Of a stretch of DNA of 64,000 nucleotides, positions 37,103 through 46,301 are shown piece after piece (the stretch's first letter is position 1; each line of letters starts with the position of its first letter). Below the pieces are notes generated by a model that did not search any database, was not told the origin of the DNA, and worked only from the letters and a program-made list of their open reading frames with translations. Location of the stretch: NCBI RefSeq assembly GCF_024438035.1, contig NZ_JANFQF010000001.1:186001-250000 (forward strand). The letters run 5' to 3'. Both the position numbers and the translations under genes were made by a program. This DNA comes from Rhodococcus tibetensis. Lineage in GTDB: Bacteria; Actinomycetota; Actinomycetes; Mycobacteriales; Mycobacteriaceae.

Positions 37103-38511
37103 GAAAATCCGTTCGCATCCAATTGATCATCTTCTCGATCCTCACGGTGGTCGGTCTCGTCGTGATGTCGATCCAGTACGTGAAGGTGCCGGTCATGTTC
37201 GGCATCGGACGCTACGACGTCGCCGTGCAACTGCCTTCCACCGGAGGGCTGTACTCACACGCCAACGTCGCGTACCGGGGAACCAATGTCGGTGTCGTCG
37301 ATCGTGTCGTCCTCACCGACGACGGGGTCGAAGCCCAGCTGTCGCTCGACAGCACCTACAAAATTCCCGCCGATGTCGACGCAGTGGTGAAAAGTGTGTC
37401 GGCCATCGGGGAGCAGTACGTCGATCTGATCCCGCGGACGTCCGAGGGCCCGGATCTCGCGGCCGGTGACGTGATCCCGCTGGATCGCTCGGCCGTACCG
37501 CAGGATGTCGGCGAAATGCTCGACCAAGCCGACGTGCTGTTGGCCAGTATTTCCGACACCCGGCTACGTACCGTGATCGACGAGGCGTTCACCGCGTTCA
37601 ACGGTTCCGGCCCCGATTTGCAGCGGCTCATCGACTCGGCCCGTCTGTTCGTCGAAGAGGCAGATGCGAACAGCGACGCGACGATAGATTTGATCGAACA
37701 GATCGGCCCACTACTCGATACCCAAACCGTCAGTAGTGACGCCATCCGTTCGTGGACCCAGGACCTCGTCACCTTCACCGATCAGCTCCGGGCCAGCGAC
37801 CCGGATCTGCGGGGAGTGCTGGAGAAGGGTCCCGGAACGGCGGTCGAAGCCACTCAGCTCTTCCAGGAGTTACAGCCCACCCTGCCGATTCTGCTGAGCA
37901 ATCTGGTGAGCGTCGGCCAGGTGGGTGTTATCTACAACAAGAGCATCGAGCAAGTTCTCGTCATCTACCCACCGTTGACCGCCGCACTCGTCACGGCCGC
38001 CAAGGGGGGACCGGTCGAGGACGGCGCGATTGTCGACTTCGCCTTGGAACTCCACGATCCGCCCGCGTGCACCACAGGATTCCTCCCGCCGGATCAGCGG
38101 CGCAGCGGCGACCAGACGGAACCGATCGCGACACCCGGCGATCTGTACTGCAAGGCGGCGCAGGACGATCCGTCGGTCGTGCGTGGTGCGCGGAACCTAC
38201 CCTGCATGGAATACCCCGGACGCCGGGCACCGACCGTGCAAGCGTGCCGTGACGGGTGGGAGGCCGCGGGTAACAACCCGCCCTACGGGCCGATCATGCC
38301 GCCGGATGTACCCTCGTATACGGCCGTTCCTGTTATCCCCAGTTCCTACGAAGGATCCCCGAGTGGGTCGGTCGCGGCCGTCCCGTACGACCCGGGCACG
38401 GGTAGCTTTGTCGGTTCGGATGGTAAGACGTACACCCAACCGGATCTGGCGTCAGGATCGCCGAGAAAGGACTCGACGTGGCAGACGATGATGACAGGTC
38501 AGCAGATTTGA
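37099..38511 (+). CDS. mce4F: Mce4F, sterol-import MCE-domain protein
   Basis: A 470-aa protein, last of the six Mce subunits. Anchor IQLIIFSILTVVGLVVMSIQ, MCE domain STGGLYSHANVAYRGTNVGV and SAIGEQYVDLIPR, a helical middle and a long C-terminal extension with four cysteines (CTTGF, CKAA, CMEYPG, CRDGW) that could form disulfides outside the membrane. The coding end overlaps the predicted GTG start of mam4A by 34 nt. Confidence 0.93.
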   Translation: MRKSVRIQLIIFSILTVVGLVVMSIQYVKVPVMFGIGRYDVAVQLPSTGGLYSHANVAYRGTNVGVVDRVVLTDDGVEAQLSLDSTYKIPADVDAVVKSVSAIGEQYVDLIPRTSEGPDLAAGDVIPLDRSAVPQDVGEMLDQADVLLASISDTRLRTVIDEAFTAFNGSGPDLQRLIDSARLFVEEADANSDATIDLIEQIGPLLDTQTVSSDAIRSWTQDLVTFTDQLRASDPDLRGVLEKGPGTAVEATQLFQELQPTLPILLSNLVSVGQVGVIYNKSIEQVLVIYPPLTAALVTAAKGGPVEDGAIVDFALELHDPPACTTGFLPPDQRRSGDQTEPIATPGDLYCKAAQDDPSVVRGARNLPCMEYPGRRAPTVQACRDGWEAAGNNPPYGPIMPPDVPSYTAVPVIPSSYEGSPSGSVAAVPYDPGTGSFVGSDGKTYTQPDLASGSPRKDSTWQTMMTGQQI

Positions 38512-39296
38512 GTTCATCGACACAAGAGCGGGCGGCCGACGAGGTGGCAGCGCCGGCGGGGGAGGCCTCCTCGGCACGGAAGGAGCGCAGCCGGCGTCGA
38601 GCGGTGCGCCACGCGGGTCCACCGGTCGGTGAGACGGGAACACCGCAACCGGTCGTGCTGGCGAAGTCGAGCGACGCGCACTCGGGTAAATCTGCCGAGC
38701 CCAAGCATGAGCCGGTGGCAGTGACGATTTCGACGAAGAAGGCGGCTGCCGAGGGGGCAGTCAAGTCGGGCGGGGCGCCGCCACCGCCCGGAGGCGATAC
38801 GAAAATGCGTCGCTCGTGGAAGTCGCTGGTCGGCTATGGTGTGGCCGCGGTCGTCATTCTCGCCTTGGTCGTGGCCGCCGTCGTCCTGCTGCTCGACCAA
38901 CGGTCTGCGCGCGAACGAGACGATCGGCGCCAGGCCTTCATCGACACGGCGCGCCAGACCGTACTGAACCTGACGACAATTCACCCCGAGACCGCGAAGG
39001 AAGACGTCGACCGCATCCTCGCGGGTGCCTCAGGAGCCTTTCTGGCGGAATTCCAGGGCCGGGAAGACCCCTTCGTCGGTGTGGTCCGCGACGCCAACGT
39101 CACCACCGAAGGCGAAGTACTCGAAGCGGGAATTCAAAGCGAGACAGAGATTTCGGCCGACGTGCTCGTCGCGGCCCGCACCATGGTCACCAGCACCGAA
39201 CAACCGGAGCCGTCGCCGCGTGACTTTCGGATGCGCGTCACCGTCAGCGACGACAACGGGAAGTTGACAGCATCGAAGGTGGAGTTCGTCCCATGA
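38478..39296 (+). CDS. mam4A: Mce-associated membrane protein Mam4A
   Basis: A 272-aa protein from GTG 38478 (GAGAAAGGA upstream). The first 110 residues are polar and low-complexity (many Ala, Glu, Lys, Ser), presumably cytoplasmic. One membrane segment follows (VGYGVAAVVILALVVAAVVL), then an NTF2-like extracytoplasmic domain of about 130 residues (FIDTARQTVLNLTTIHPETA...DVDRIL). This matches the Mam proteins that stabilise Mce complexes. It overlaps mce4F by 34 nt and mam4B by 4 nt. Confidence 0.88.
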   Translation: MADDDDRSADLSSSTQERAADEVAAPAGEASSARKERSRRRAVRHAGPPVGETGTPQPVVLAKSSDAHSGKSAEPKHEPVAVTISTKKAAAEGAVKSGGAPPPPGGDTKMRRSWKSLVGYGVAAVVILALVVAAVVLLLDQRSARERDDRRQAFIDTARQTVLNLTTIHPETAKEDVDRILAGASGAFLAEFQGREDPFVGVVRDANVTTEGEVLEAGIQSETEISADVLVAARTMVTSTEQPEPSPRDFRMRVTVSDDNGKLTASKVEFVP

Positions 39297-39826
39297 CCGA
39301 CAAAGACGTCGACAAGTCCACACAACAATCGCGAAAACTCCCGGTCAGCAAGGCGACAGCGTTGAAGATCGTGGCTGCGCTCGCGGTGGTCGCGCTCGCA
39401 GTCGCTGTGGGGTTCCTCTGGTACGGCGATCGGCAGGACCAATTGGCCGAACAGGCACGGACCGAGGCGGTCGACGCGGCGAGCAGGCAAGCCGTTGCGA
39501 TGCTGGCGTACGACTTCGCCAACGTCGACAGCCAATTGGCCGCTGCGGCAGACGGAATCACGGGCTCGTTCCGGGACGACTACACCACCCTCGTGGAGGG
39601 AACCATCGCTCCGGGGGCGAAGGAGAAACAGCTGACGGTCCAGGTGACTGTGCAAGCCGCTGCACCCGTGTCGACCACTCCCACTGAGGCGGTGGTCCTG
39701 CTGTACCTCAACCAGACCACTACCAGTGCCGAAGCACCGGACGCTCGGACCTCGGGCAGCCGGGTGCGGGTCTCGCTGCAGAAGGTCGACGACCGCTGGC
39801 TCGTCGATCAGCTCACCCCGGTGTAG
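39293..39826 (+). CDS. mam4B: Mce-associated membrane protein Mam4B
   Basis: A 177-aa protein with a short cytoplasmic N-terminus, one membrane segment (KIVAALAVVALAVAVGFLWY) and an NTF2-like outer domain (AVAMLAYDFANVDSQLAAAA). The same architecture as Mam4A without its long N-terminus. It is the last gene of the mce4 operon, matching Rv3492c. It probably stabilises the Mce4 importer. Confidence 0.88.
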   Translation: MTDKDVDKSTQQSRKLPVSKATALKIVAALAVVALAVAVGFLWYGDRQDQLAEQARTEAVDAASRQAVAMLAYDFANVDSQLAAAADGITGSFRDDYTTLVEGTIAPGAKEKQLTVQVTVQAAAPVSTTPTEAVVLLYLNQTTTSAEAPDARTSGSRVRVSLQKVDDRWLVDQLTPV

Positions 39827-39868
39827 CAGTGTCGGCGCGCACGCCGAGCCGGGCGGACCTTCACAAAG

Positions 39869-39882
39869 TGAAACATGTTCTA
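39869..39882 (+). promoter_or_regulatory. KstR box upstream of the epimerase gene
   Basis: TGAAACATGTTCTA fits TnnAACnnGTTnnA at every defined position. It lies 77 nt before the start of the gene at 39960 and 42 nt after the mam4B stop. Core promoter elements are less clear here (TTCACA at 39860, weak spacing). It brings the gene downstream into the presumed KstR regulon. Confidence 0.75.
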
Positions 39883-39959
39883 GTACTCTCGGGGCTTCCT
39901 GGCCGACTGCCCACACACCACGCTGTGTCGCAGGGCCACAACTGAACGGGGAGTCGTCG

Positions 39960-40961
39960 ATGAAGGTTGCAGTAACCGGGGCCGCGGGATTCGTGGGCAC
40001 CAATCTGCTCGATCTCCTGGTCCAATCGGGCCACGAGGTGACAGCCATCGACCGCATCCGGTCCGAACACGCTCCCCACGACGGGGTCACCTGGGTTAAC
40101 GGTGACGTGCTGGACGTGGAATCCATGAAGAGGGCCCTCGACGGTGTCGAGATGGTGTATCACCTCGTCGCCATGATCACCCTCGCGCAGAAGGACGATC
40201 TGGCGTGGACCGTGAACACCAAGGGTGTCCGCACCGTGGCCGAGGCTGCGCTCGCGGTGGGTGTGCGGCGGATGGTGCACTGCAGTTCCGTGCACTCGTT
40301 CGATCAGAGCGACTGCGGTGGAATGCTCGACGAGCAGTCGCCGAGGTCCGTGGACGCGTCGATCCCCGTGTACGACAGGTCCAAGTGGGCCGGCGAGATC
40401 GAACTGCGTGCGGTGATCGACACCGGGCTCGATGCGGTGATCTGCAACCCCACCGGCGTGTACGGCCCGGTGGACTACGGGCTCTCCCGTGTGAACAGCT
40501 TGCTACGCAACGCCGCTCGCGGCCGGGTGCCCGCCGCTGTGCAGGGAGCGTTCGACTTCGTCGACGTTCGGGACGTGGCCGCCGGATTGATCGCCGCCGG
40601 GGAGAAGGGGCGGACCGGGGAAAACTATCTGATCTCCGGGCACATGCTGGGCATGCACGACGCCGTGCGGAAGGCCGCCCACGCGGCAGGCCGTCGTGGC
40701 CCGCTCTACTCGTTCCCCTTGAGCGTGATCGAACGGGTGCTGCCCATCGCGGAACCCATCGGAGCCAGGTTCGGTTCCGACGTGCTGTCCCGATCGGCGA
40801 TGGCGGCGCTGCTCGCGGCACCCGTCATCGACGGCTCGAAAGCAGCCTCCGAACTGGGCTATGTCCCACGTCCCGCCGACGAGACGATCCGTGATCTCGT
40901 CGCGTTCCTGGTGACCTCCGGTCAGCTGGGACGCCGCAGTCAGTTGTCCTCGGCCGTGTAG
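39960..40961 (+). CDS. NAD-dependent epimerase/dehydratase or 3-beta-HSD-like extended SDR
   Basis: A 333-aa extended SDR. The NAD-binding motif TGAAGFVG is at residues 6-13, the catalytic pair is in YDRSK, and [12 protein letters not shown] is typical of the dihydroflavonol reductase/3-beta-HSD/epimerase group. KstR-box control and position directly after mce4 suggest a steroid-related oxidoreductase, for example acting on a 3-hydroxy or side-chain hydroxyl. A sugar-nucleotide role is not supported by context. The last 22 nt overlap the convergent otsA gene. Confidence 0.82.
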   Translation: MKVAVTGAAGFVGTNLLDLLVQSGHEVTAIDRIRSEHAPHDGVTWVNGDVLDVESMKRALDGVEMVYHLVAMITLAQKDDLAWTVNTKGVRTVAEAALAVGVRRMVHCSSVHSFDQSDCGGMLDEQSPRSVDASIPVYDRSKWAGEIELRAVIDTGLDAVICNPTGVYGPVDYGLSRVNSLLRNAARGRVPAAVQGAFDFVDVRDVAAGLIAAGEKGRTGENYLISGHMLGMHDAVRKAAHAAGRRGPLYSFPLSVIERVLPIAEPIGARFGSDVLSRSAMAALLAAPVIDGSKAASELGYVPRPADETIRDLVAFLVTSGQLGRRSQLSSAV

Positions 40962-42478
40962 TCGGCTTCGTCGGCCTCGGCTGGGGCGATCAACGCCGGC
41001 CCGGCTGCCCCGCTGTGCGACAGTGCGTCGAGGAATGCCTTCGCCCAGCGGTCGACGTCGTGGGCGAGCACCTGCCGGCGCAGCGCTCGCATGTGCCGGC
41101 GCCCGTCTTCGCGGGGCTGGTTCAGGGCCTGCTCCATCGCGTCCTTGACGCCGTCGAGGTCGTGCGGATTGCAGAGGAACGCCTGGCGAAGTTCGGCCGC
41201 CGCACCGGTGAACTCGCTGAGCAGCAGGGCGCCGCCCAGATCGCTACGGCACGCCACATATTCCTTGGCGACGAGGTTCATGCCGTCACGGAGGGGGGTC
41301 ACCAGCATCACGTCGGCGGCGACGAAGAAAGCGATCAGTTCTTCGCGCGGGATCGGGCGATGAATGTAGTGCACCACCGGACGGCCGACCTCGCTGTACT
41401 CACCGTTGATGCGCGACACCTTCCGCTCGATGTCGTCGCGCATCTGGACGTAACTGTCGACCCGTTCACGGCTGGGCGTGGCAAGCTGCACCATCACGGT
41501 GTCAGCAGGGTCGACGCGATGTTCGTCGAGCAGTTCGTGCAACGCGGCGAGTCGGACGTCAATGCCCTTGGTGTAGTCGAGTCGATCGACGCCCAGCATG
41601 ATGTGCTTCGGGTTTCCCAGCTCCTTGCGGATCTGCCTCGCACGGTCGCGGATCGATTTGGAACGTGACTGTTCGTCCAGCTCTCCCGAGTCGATGGAGA
41701 TCGGGAACGCCCCCACCCGGACGGTCCGGAATCCGACCTGCACGACGCCGAGCTTGGAGCGGACACCGACATTGCCCCGCGACGTCGGCTGGCCGGCGAG
41801 GCGCCGGGCGAGGAACAGGAAGTTCTGCGCGCCACCCGGTAGGTGGAAGCCGATCAGATCCGCACCGAGAAGTCCCTCGACGATCTCGGTTCGCCACGGC
41901 ATCTGCATGAACAGTTCGACCGGCGGGAACGGGATGTGCAGGAAGAAACCGATGGTGAGGTCGGGGCGGAGCATGCGCAGCATCTTCGGCACGAGCTGCA
42001 ACTGATAGTCCTGAATCCACACGGTGGCACCGTGCGCCGCGGCCTTGGACGTGGCCTCCGCGAACCGGCGATTGACCTCGACGTAGGCGTTCCACCAGTC
42101 GCGGTTGTACTCCGGCTTCACGATGACATCGTGGTAGAGCGGCCACAGGGTGGCGTTGGAGAAGCCCTCGTAATAGTCGCGAATTTCGGCGCCGCTCAGC
42201 GGGACGGGGTAGAGCTCGAGCCCGTCCTCGACCACCGGGTCCAGGTCGGCGTCGGCGACACCGGCCCAGCCGACCCATGCACCCTTGTTGCGACGCAAGA
42301 TCGGCTCGAGCGCGGTGACGAGTCCGCCGGGGCTCCGCTTCCACTTGGTGGTGCCGTCCGGAAGCCGCTCGAGATCGACAGGAAGTCGATTCGCCACGAC
42401 GACAAAGGTGGCTTGCCCGGAGACAGGGTCAGATGTCGAACTCGATGACGAAACTGACGATTCCGAGCTGAGGGCCAC
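40940..42478 (-). CDS. otsA: Trehalose-6-phosphate synthase OtsA
   Basis: A 512-aa GT20 glycosyltransferase from GTG 42478 (AAGGAAG upstream). Motifs: [10 protein letters not shown], the G-loop [38 protein letters not shown] and [18 protein letters not shown]. It joins glucose from a nucleotide sugar to glucose-6-phosphate to give trehalose-6-phosphate, precursor of trehalose and mycolate trehalose esters. otsA (Rv3490) also follows mce4 in M. tuberculosis. It lies 33 nt after a small gene on the same strand. Confidence 0.95.
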   Translation of the reverse strand: MALSSESSVSSSSSTSDPVSGQATFVVVANRLPVDLERLPDGTTKWKRSPGGLVTALEPILRRNKGAWVGWAGVADADLDPVVEDGLELYPVPLSGAEIRDYYEGFSNATLWPLYHDVIVKPEYNRDWWNAYVEVNRRFAEATSKAAAHGATVWIQDYQLQLVPKMLRMLRPDLTIGFFLHIPFPPVELFMQMPWRTEIVEGLLGADLIGFHLPGGAQNFLFLARRLAGQPTSRGNVGVRSKLGVVQVGFRTVRVGAFPISIDSGELDEQSRSKSIRDRARQIRKELGNPKHIMLGVDRLDYTKGIDVRLAALHELLDEHRVDPADTVMVQLATPSRERVDSYVQMRDDIERKVSRINGEYSEVGRPVVHYIHRPIPREELIAFFVAADVMLVTPLRDGMNLVAKEYVACRSDLGGALLLSEFTGAAAELRQAFLCNPHDLDGVKDAMEQALNQPREDGRRHMRALRRQVLAHDVDRWAKAFLDALSHSGAAGPALIAPAEADEADYTAEDN

Positions 42479-42511
42479 GGGCTTCCTTCGCGGTCGATGT
42501 GGATGAAATTA

Positions 42512-42685
42512 TCAGTCGAGCTTGGTGGTTGGTCCGATTCCGAGCATCGAGAGCAGCATTCTGCACTCGTCGGCATCCTCGGCGTATGCAGCGACAACGC
42601 GCTGCGCCTGGCGGGCCGTCTCGTCGGCCAAGGGTTCGAGATCCTCGTCCGCGATGTCGGTCTCGGCGGTCGTGTTCGCGGCCAT
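42512..42685 (-). CDS. Small protein upstream of otsA (Rv3489-like)
   Basis: A 57-aa acidic protein, read from the ATG at 42685: it begins MAANTTAETDIADED and ends ECRMLLSMLGIGPTTKLD. The second half (QAQRVVAAYAEDADECRMLL) is a predicted amphipathic helix. The same strand, size and place upstream of otsA as Rv3489 in M. tuberculosis support a real gene. The gap to otsA is 33 nt, so the two may be co-transcribed. Function unknown. Confidence 0.7.
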   Translation of the reverse strand: MAANTTAETDIADEDLEPLADETARQAQRVVAAYAEDADECRMLLSMLGIGPTTKLD

Positions 42686-42843
42686 TCTTGTCCTCTCGGG
42701 GCTTGCTGCTGCGTCGCACGCAGTAGTTCGTATCGGCGACTCTATGAGAACCGGGCACGTCGACGCTAGTTGCCCTTCCGATAGTGTGCCTCTAGTTAGG
42801 GTCTGCTTACTTGTCGGGAACCGTCAGGTTGGGAGTTGTCCGC

Positions 42844-44550
42844 GTGAAGACTGGTGGCAACGCAATTCTGCGTCGAGCTCTGGTGCGCAATCGTGTGCGC
42901 CTCGGTCTCGGCACAGTTCTGGTCTGCGTGCATCAGGTGGCCGAAACGCTCGTGCCGATCGCAATCGGAGTCATCGTCGACCGTGCGGTCGCGACGGGCG
43001 ACACGTCAGCTCTGGTCGCCTGGATGTGTGCATTGGCTCTGCTTTTCCTCGTTCTCACCGCAGCGTGGCGGTTCGGCGCCCGATTCATCGTGCTGGCGAT
43101 GCAGAGCGAGGGACACAAACTGCGGATGGAGGTGGCGCACCGAATACTCGACCCCCGCGGCGTGCGCACCGACCTACGCGCCGGGGAGTTGCTCTCCGTG
43201 TCCTCGACTGATGCCGATCGATCCGCCTTCGTCGCAGACCTCGCGCCGCGCGCTGCCTCGGCCCTCACCGCTGCCATCGGGTCGGCTGTCGCACTGCTGC
43301 TCATCGACGTCCCACTCGGACTTGCCGTTCTCATCGGGACACCCGTCATCCTCGGGCTCCTGCAACGTGCGGCCCCGCTCATCACCCGACGAGCCACCGA
43401 CCAGCAAACCGCGGTCGCGCGGGCCTCCGCCATGGCCACCGACCTGGTGAGCGGGCTTCGTCCACTCCGCGGGATCGGCGCCGAGGAAGCGGCTTCGCAG
43501 CGTTACCGGAGCGCGAGCCGGGACGCCCTCGACGCCACCCTCCACACCGCGAGAAGTTCCGCGGCTTTCACCGGCGTGTCGATGACCGTCAGCGCACTGC
43601 TCGCCGTCGGGATCGCAGGATTCGCGGGATGGTTCGCACTGGAAGGGCGGATCACGGTCGGGGAGCTGATCACCGTGGTCGGCCTCTCGCAATTCTTCAT
43701 CGAACCGCTCGGCGTCCTGGCGGGCCTCCCCGGATCCCTCGCTCTCACCCGGGCGTCGGCAGATCGGGTGGCGTTGGTTCTGGACGCGGAACCGCTGCTG
43801 CCTGCGGGGTCAGGGCTCATCCCCGATGGCAGCGAACTGTCGTTGTCGGGTGTGACGTACCGGTCGCTCACCGCTCTCGACCTTCGGGTCGAGTCCGGTG
43901 AGCTACTCGGCGTCGTCGCCTACCGGCCGCAGGACGCCGAGGCGCTGGCCGCACTGCTGTCCGGGCAGGTCTCTCCGGAGCACTACGACGGAGAGGTGAC
44001 CGTCGGGGGAGTGCGACTCTCGGATGCAGACCTGAGGCACGCGCGACGGACGGTGCTGGTCGAACCCCACAACGGTGACCTGTTCTCCGGAACGGTTGCA
44101 TCCAATGTGACCGCGGGCCGACCTGATGCGCCGCAAGGCGAGGTCCAGGCGGCGCTTCGGGCGTCCGCAGCGGTGGATGTCGTCGATGCACACCCGGACG
44201 GTCTCGAGCACGAGGTGACGGACCGCGGGTCGTCCCTGTCCGGCGGACAACGGCAGCGCGTTGCGCTCGCCCGGGCGCTCATGAGGAGGTCACCGGTGCT
44301 GGTGCTGCACGATCCGACGACCGCGGTGGACGCGGTGACGGAACACATGATCGCCGGAGGAATCGCCGACTTGCGGCACAGCGACTCCGTGGGCAGCGGC
44401 CAGACGACTGTTCTCGTCACGAGCAGCCCTGCGCTGCTGTCGGTGACTCAACGCGTCGTCGTCCTCGGCGAGGGAACGGTCGTCGCCGAGGGCACGCACG
44501 CACAGTTGGCCGCCGAGGACGCGCAATACCGGCGGGCGGTGCTGCGATGA
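42844..44550 (+). CDS. ABC exporter half-transporter with degenerate nucleotide-binding site
   Basis: A 568-aa half-transporter from GTG 42844, 8 nt after GGGAG. The N-terminal six-helix domain (for example VCVHQVAETLVPIAIGVIVD) is of the ABC exporter (type IV) fold. In the ATPase domain the Walker A is lost: the expected GxxGxGKS/T reads VVAYRPQDAEALAALL. The signature LSGGQRQRVALARAL is intact. Walker B reads VLVLHDPTTAVD, with no catalytic Glu. It overlaps the next gene by 4 nt. The two halves probably form a heterodimer; the siderophore genes nearby suggest siderophore export, which is inference. Confidence 0.9.
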   Translation: MKTGGNAILRRALVRNRVRLGLGTVLVCVHQVAETLVPIAIGVIVDRAVATGDTSALVAWMCALALLFLVLTAAWRFGARFIVLAMQSEGHKLRMEVAHRILDPRGVRTDLRAGELLSVSSTDADRSAFVADLAPRAASALTAAIGSAVALLLIDVPLGLAVLIGTPVILGLLQRAAPLITRRATDQQTAVARASAMATDLVSGLRPLRGIGAEEAASQRYRSASRDALDATLHTARSSAAFTGVSMTVSALLAVGIAGFAGWFALEGRITVGELITVVGLSQFFIEPLGVLAGLPGSLALTRASADRVALVLDAEPLLPAGSGLIPDGSELSLSGVTYRSLTALDLRVESGELLGVVAYRPQDAEALAALLSGQVSPEHYDGEVTVGGVRLSDADLRHARRTVLVEPHNGDLFSGTVASNVTAGRPDAPQGEVQAALRASAAVDVVDAHPDGLEHEVTDRGSSLSGGQRQRVALARALMRRSPVLVLHDPTTAVDAVTEHMIAGGIADLRHSDSVGSGQTTVLVTSSPALLSVTQRVVVLGEGTVVAEGTHAQLAAEDAQYRRAVLR

Positions 44551-46301
44551 GTGAACTGCTCCCCATCGCGTCCGCAGGCCGCACCTGGGCATGGCTGAAA
44601 ACCGAGCTTGGCCGGCGGCGTGGACGAAGCCTGCTCACCCTGCTGGTCGCGGCCACCGCCGCTGCGATGGCACTGGTGCCCGTCTTTGTGTTCGGTGTTC
44701 TTGTCGACCGGGTGCAGGACGGCGCTCCGCCGTCGACGATCGGGTGGGTGGTCGCGGTGATCGCCGCGGCCGCTGTGCTCGGTGGGGCCTGCGCCGGTTA
44801 TGCGTCGTTCCTCATTCGAAGTCTCGGTGAGGGCATCCTGGCGGATCTGCGGGAGCGGACAATCGACCGTGCGCTACGCCTTCCGGTCCAGACGATCGAG
44901 CGCGTCGGCAAGGGCGACCTGTTGTCCCGGGTGGGCGACGACGTGGCTGTGATCGGCAAGGCCGTCACCGATGTGGTGCCCAACCTCGTGACGGCGATAC
45001 TTCTGGTGCTGCTGAGCGTCATGACGATGCTCGGCATCGACTGGCGTCTCGGGCTCGCGGGCATGGTGGCCTTGCCGATGTATGCGCTCGCCATGCGCTG
45101 GTACCTCCCGCGCTCGGCCCCCGTCTACGCGAATGAACGCGTGGCGATGGGCGAGCGCTCCCAGGCGCTGATCAGCAGCATGCAGGGCGCAAGCACCGTG
45201 CGGGCCTACGGTCTCGAAGACAGCCACCTCGGGAAGATCGACGACGCCTCACGGAGAACCCGGGATCTGTCCGTCGGCGTGTTCGCACTCTTCACCCGCT
45301 TCGCGGGGCGCGGCAACCGCGCCGAGTTCGTCGGTCTGGCGACCATCCTCGCCGTGGGTTTCGCGTTGGTGCAGCGTGACCTCGTGACCGTCGGGCAGAC
45401 CACCACCGCCGCCCTGCTCTTCCACCGATTGTTCAATCCGATCGGCATGCTCATGTACACCTTCGACGAGGTGCAGTCTGCGGGCGCGAGTCTCGCGCGG
45501 CTTGTCGGAGTGGTGGGGCGAAGAGACGACACCGTCAGAGTCGCAGGGGTCCCGGCTGCCGCGGAATCGACACTCGAACTGGTCGATGTCCGGCACACTT
45601 ACGACGACGAGCACGAGGTGGTGCACGGCATCAGCCTGCGCGTCGATCACGGCGAGCGTGTCGCGCTGGTGGGCTCGACCGGGGCCGGGAAGACCACTGT
45701 CGCGGCGATTGCGGCCGGGTCGATCGTCCCGACGTCGGGTTCGGTGCGCATCGGTGGCACGGCGCTGTCGGAGCTGCCGCCGCGCGAGCTCCGGCGTCGG
45801 GTGGCCATCGTCAGCCAAGAGGTGCATGTGTTCGCCGGGCCCCTCATCGACGACCTACGGCTGGCGGCGCCCGGTGCTTCCGAGGAAGACGCGGCAATGG
45901 CACTGAAGACGGTCGGTGCGGCCGATTGGGTGAACGCGCTGGCCGAGGGTGTTCGCACCGTCGTCGGCGAGGGTGGGCACGAACTGACCGCGGCGCAGGC
46001 CCAGCAGTTGGCCCTTGCCCGCCTCGTCCTCGCTGATCCCGCAGTCGCCGTCCTAGACGAGGCGACTGCAGAAGCCGGCAGCGCCGGTGCCCGGGACCTC
46101 GAGGCGTCCGCCGAAGCCGCGACCCGCGGTCGCACCACGCTGGTCGTGGCGCATCGGCTCACCCAGGCCGCCACCGCCGACCGCGTCGTCGTACTCGAAA
46201 AGGGCCGGATCGTGGAGGAAGGAACACATCGCGCGCTCGTCGCCGCGGGCGGTCGTTACGCGCAGCTCTGGTCGGCGTGGCACGGGCGTCAGCCCAGGTA
46301 G
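44547..46301 (+). CDS. ABC exporter half-transporter, partner subunit
   Basis: A 584-aa half-transporter. The membrane domain includes LLTLLVAATAAAMALVPVFV and FAGRGNRAEFVGLATILAVG. The ATPase domain has an intact Walker A (GSTGAGKTTVAAIA) and Walker B with catalytic Glu (VAVLDEAT), but its signature motif is degenerate (ELTAAQAQQLALARL instead of LSGGQ). This complements the first subunit, so the heterodimer would have one competent and one degenerate ATP site. The last 13 nt overlap the convergent formyltransferase gene. Confidence 0.9.
   Translation: MSELLPIASAGRTWAWLKTELGRRRGRSLLTLLVAATAAAMALVPVFVFGVLVDRVQDGAPPSTIGWVVAVIAAAAVLGGACAGYASFLIRSLGEGILADLRERTIDRALRLPVQTIERVGKGDLLSRVGDDVAVIGKAVTDVVPNLVTAILLVLLSVMTMLGIDWRLGLAGMVALPMYALAMRWYLPRSAPVYANERVAMGERSQALISSMQGASTVRAYGLEDSHLGKIDDASRRTRDLSVGVFALFTRFAGRGNRAEFVGLATILAVGFALVQRDLVTVGQTTTAALLFHRLFNPIGMLMYTFDEVQSAGASLARLVGVVGRRDDTVRVAGVPAAAESTLELVDVRHTYDDEHEVVHGISLRVDHGERVALVGSTGAGKTTVAAIAAGSIVPTSGSVRIGGTALSELPPRELRRRVAIVSQEVHVFAGPLIDDLRLAAPGASEEDAAMALKTVGAADWVNALAEGVRTVVGEGGHELTAAQAQQLALARLVLADPAVAVLDEATAEAGSAGARDLEASAEAATRGRTTLVVAHRLTQAATADRVVVLEKGRIVEEGTHRALVAAGGRYAQLWSAWHGRQPR

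Noticed and set aside
42791-42809. Possible iron box before the ABC exporter (TCTAGTTAGGGTCTGCTTA)
   Set aside because: Only about 10 of 19 positions match the IdeR consensus, and the symmetric half is missing.
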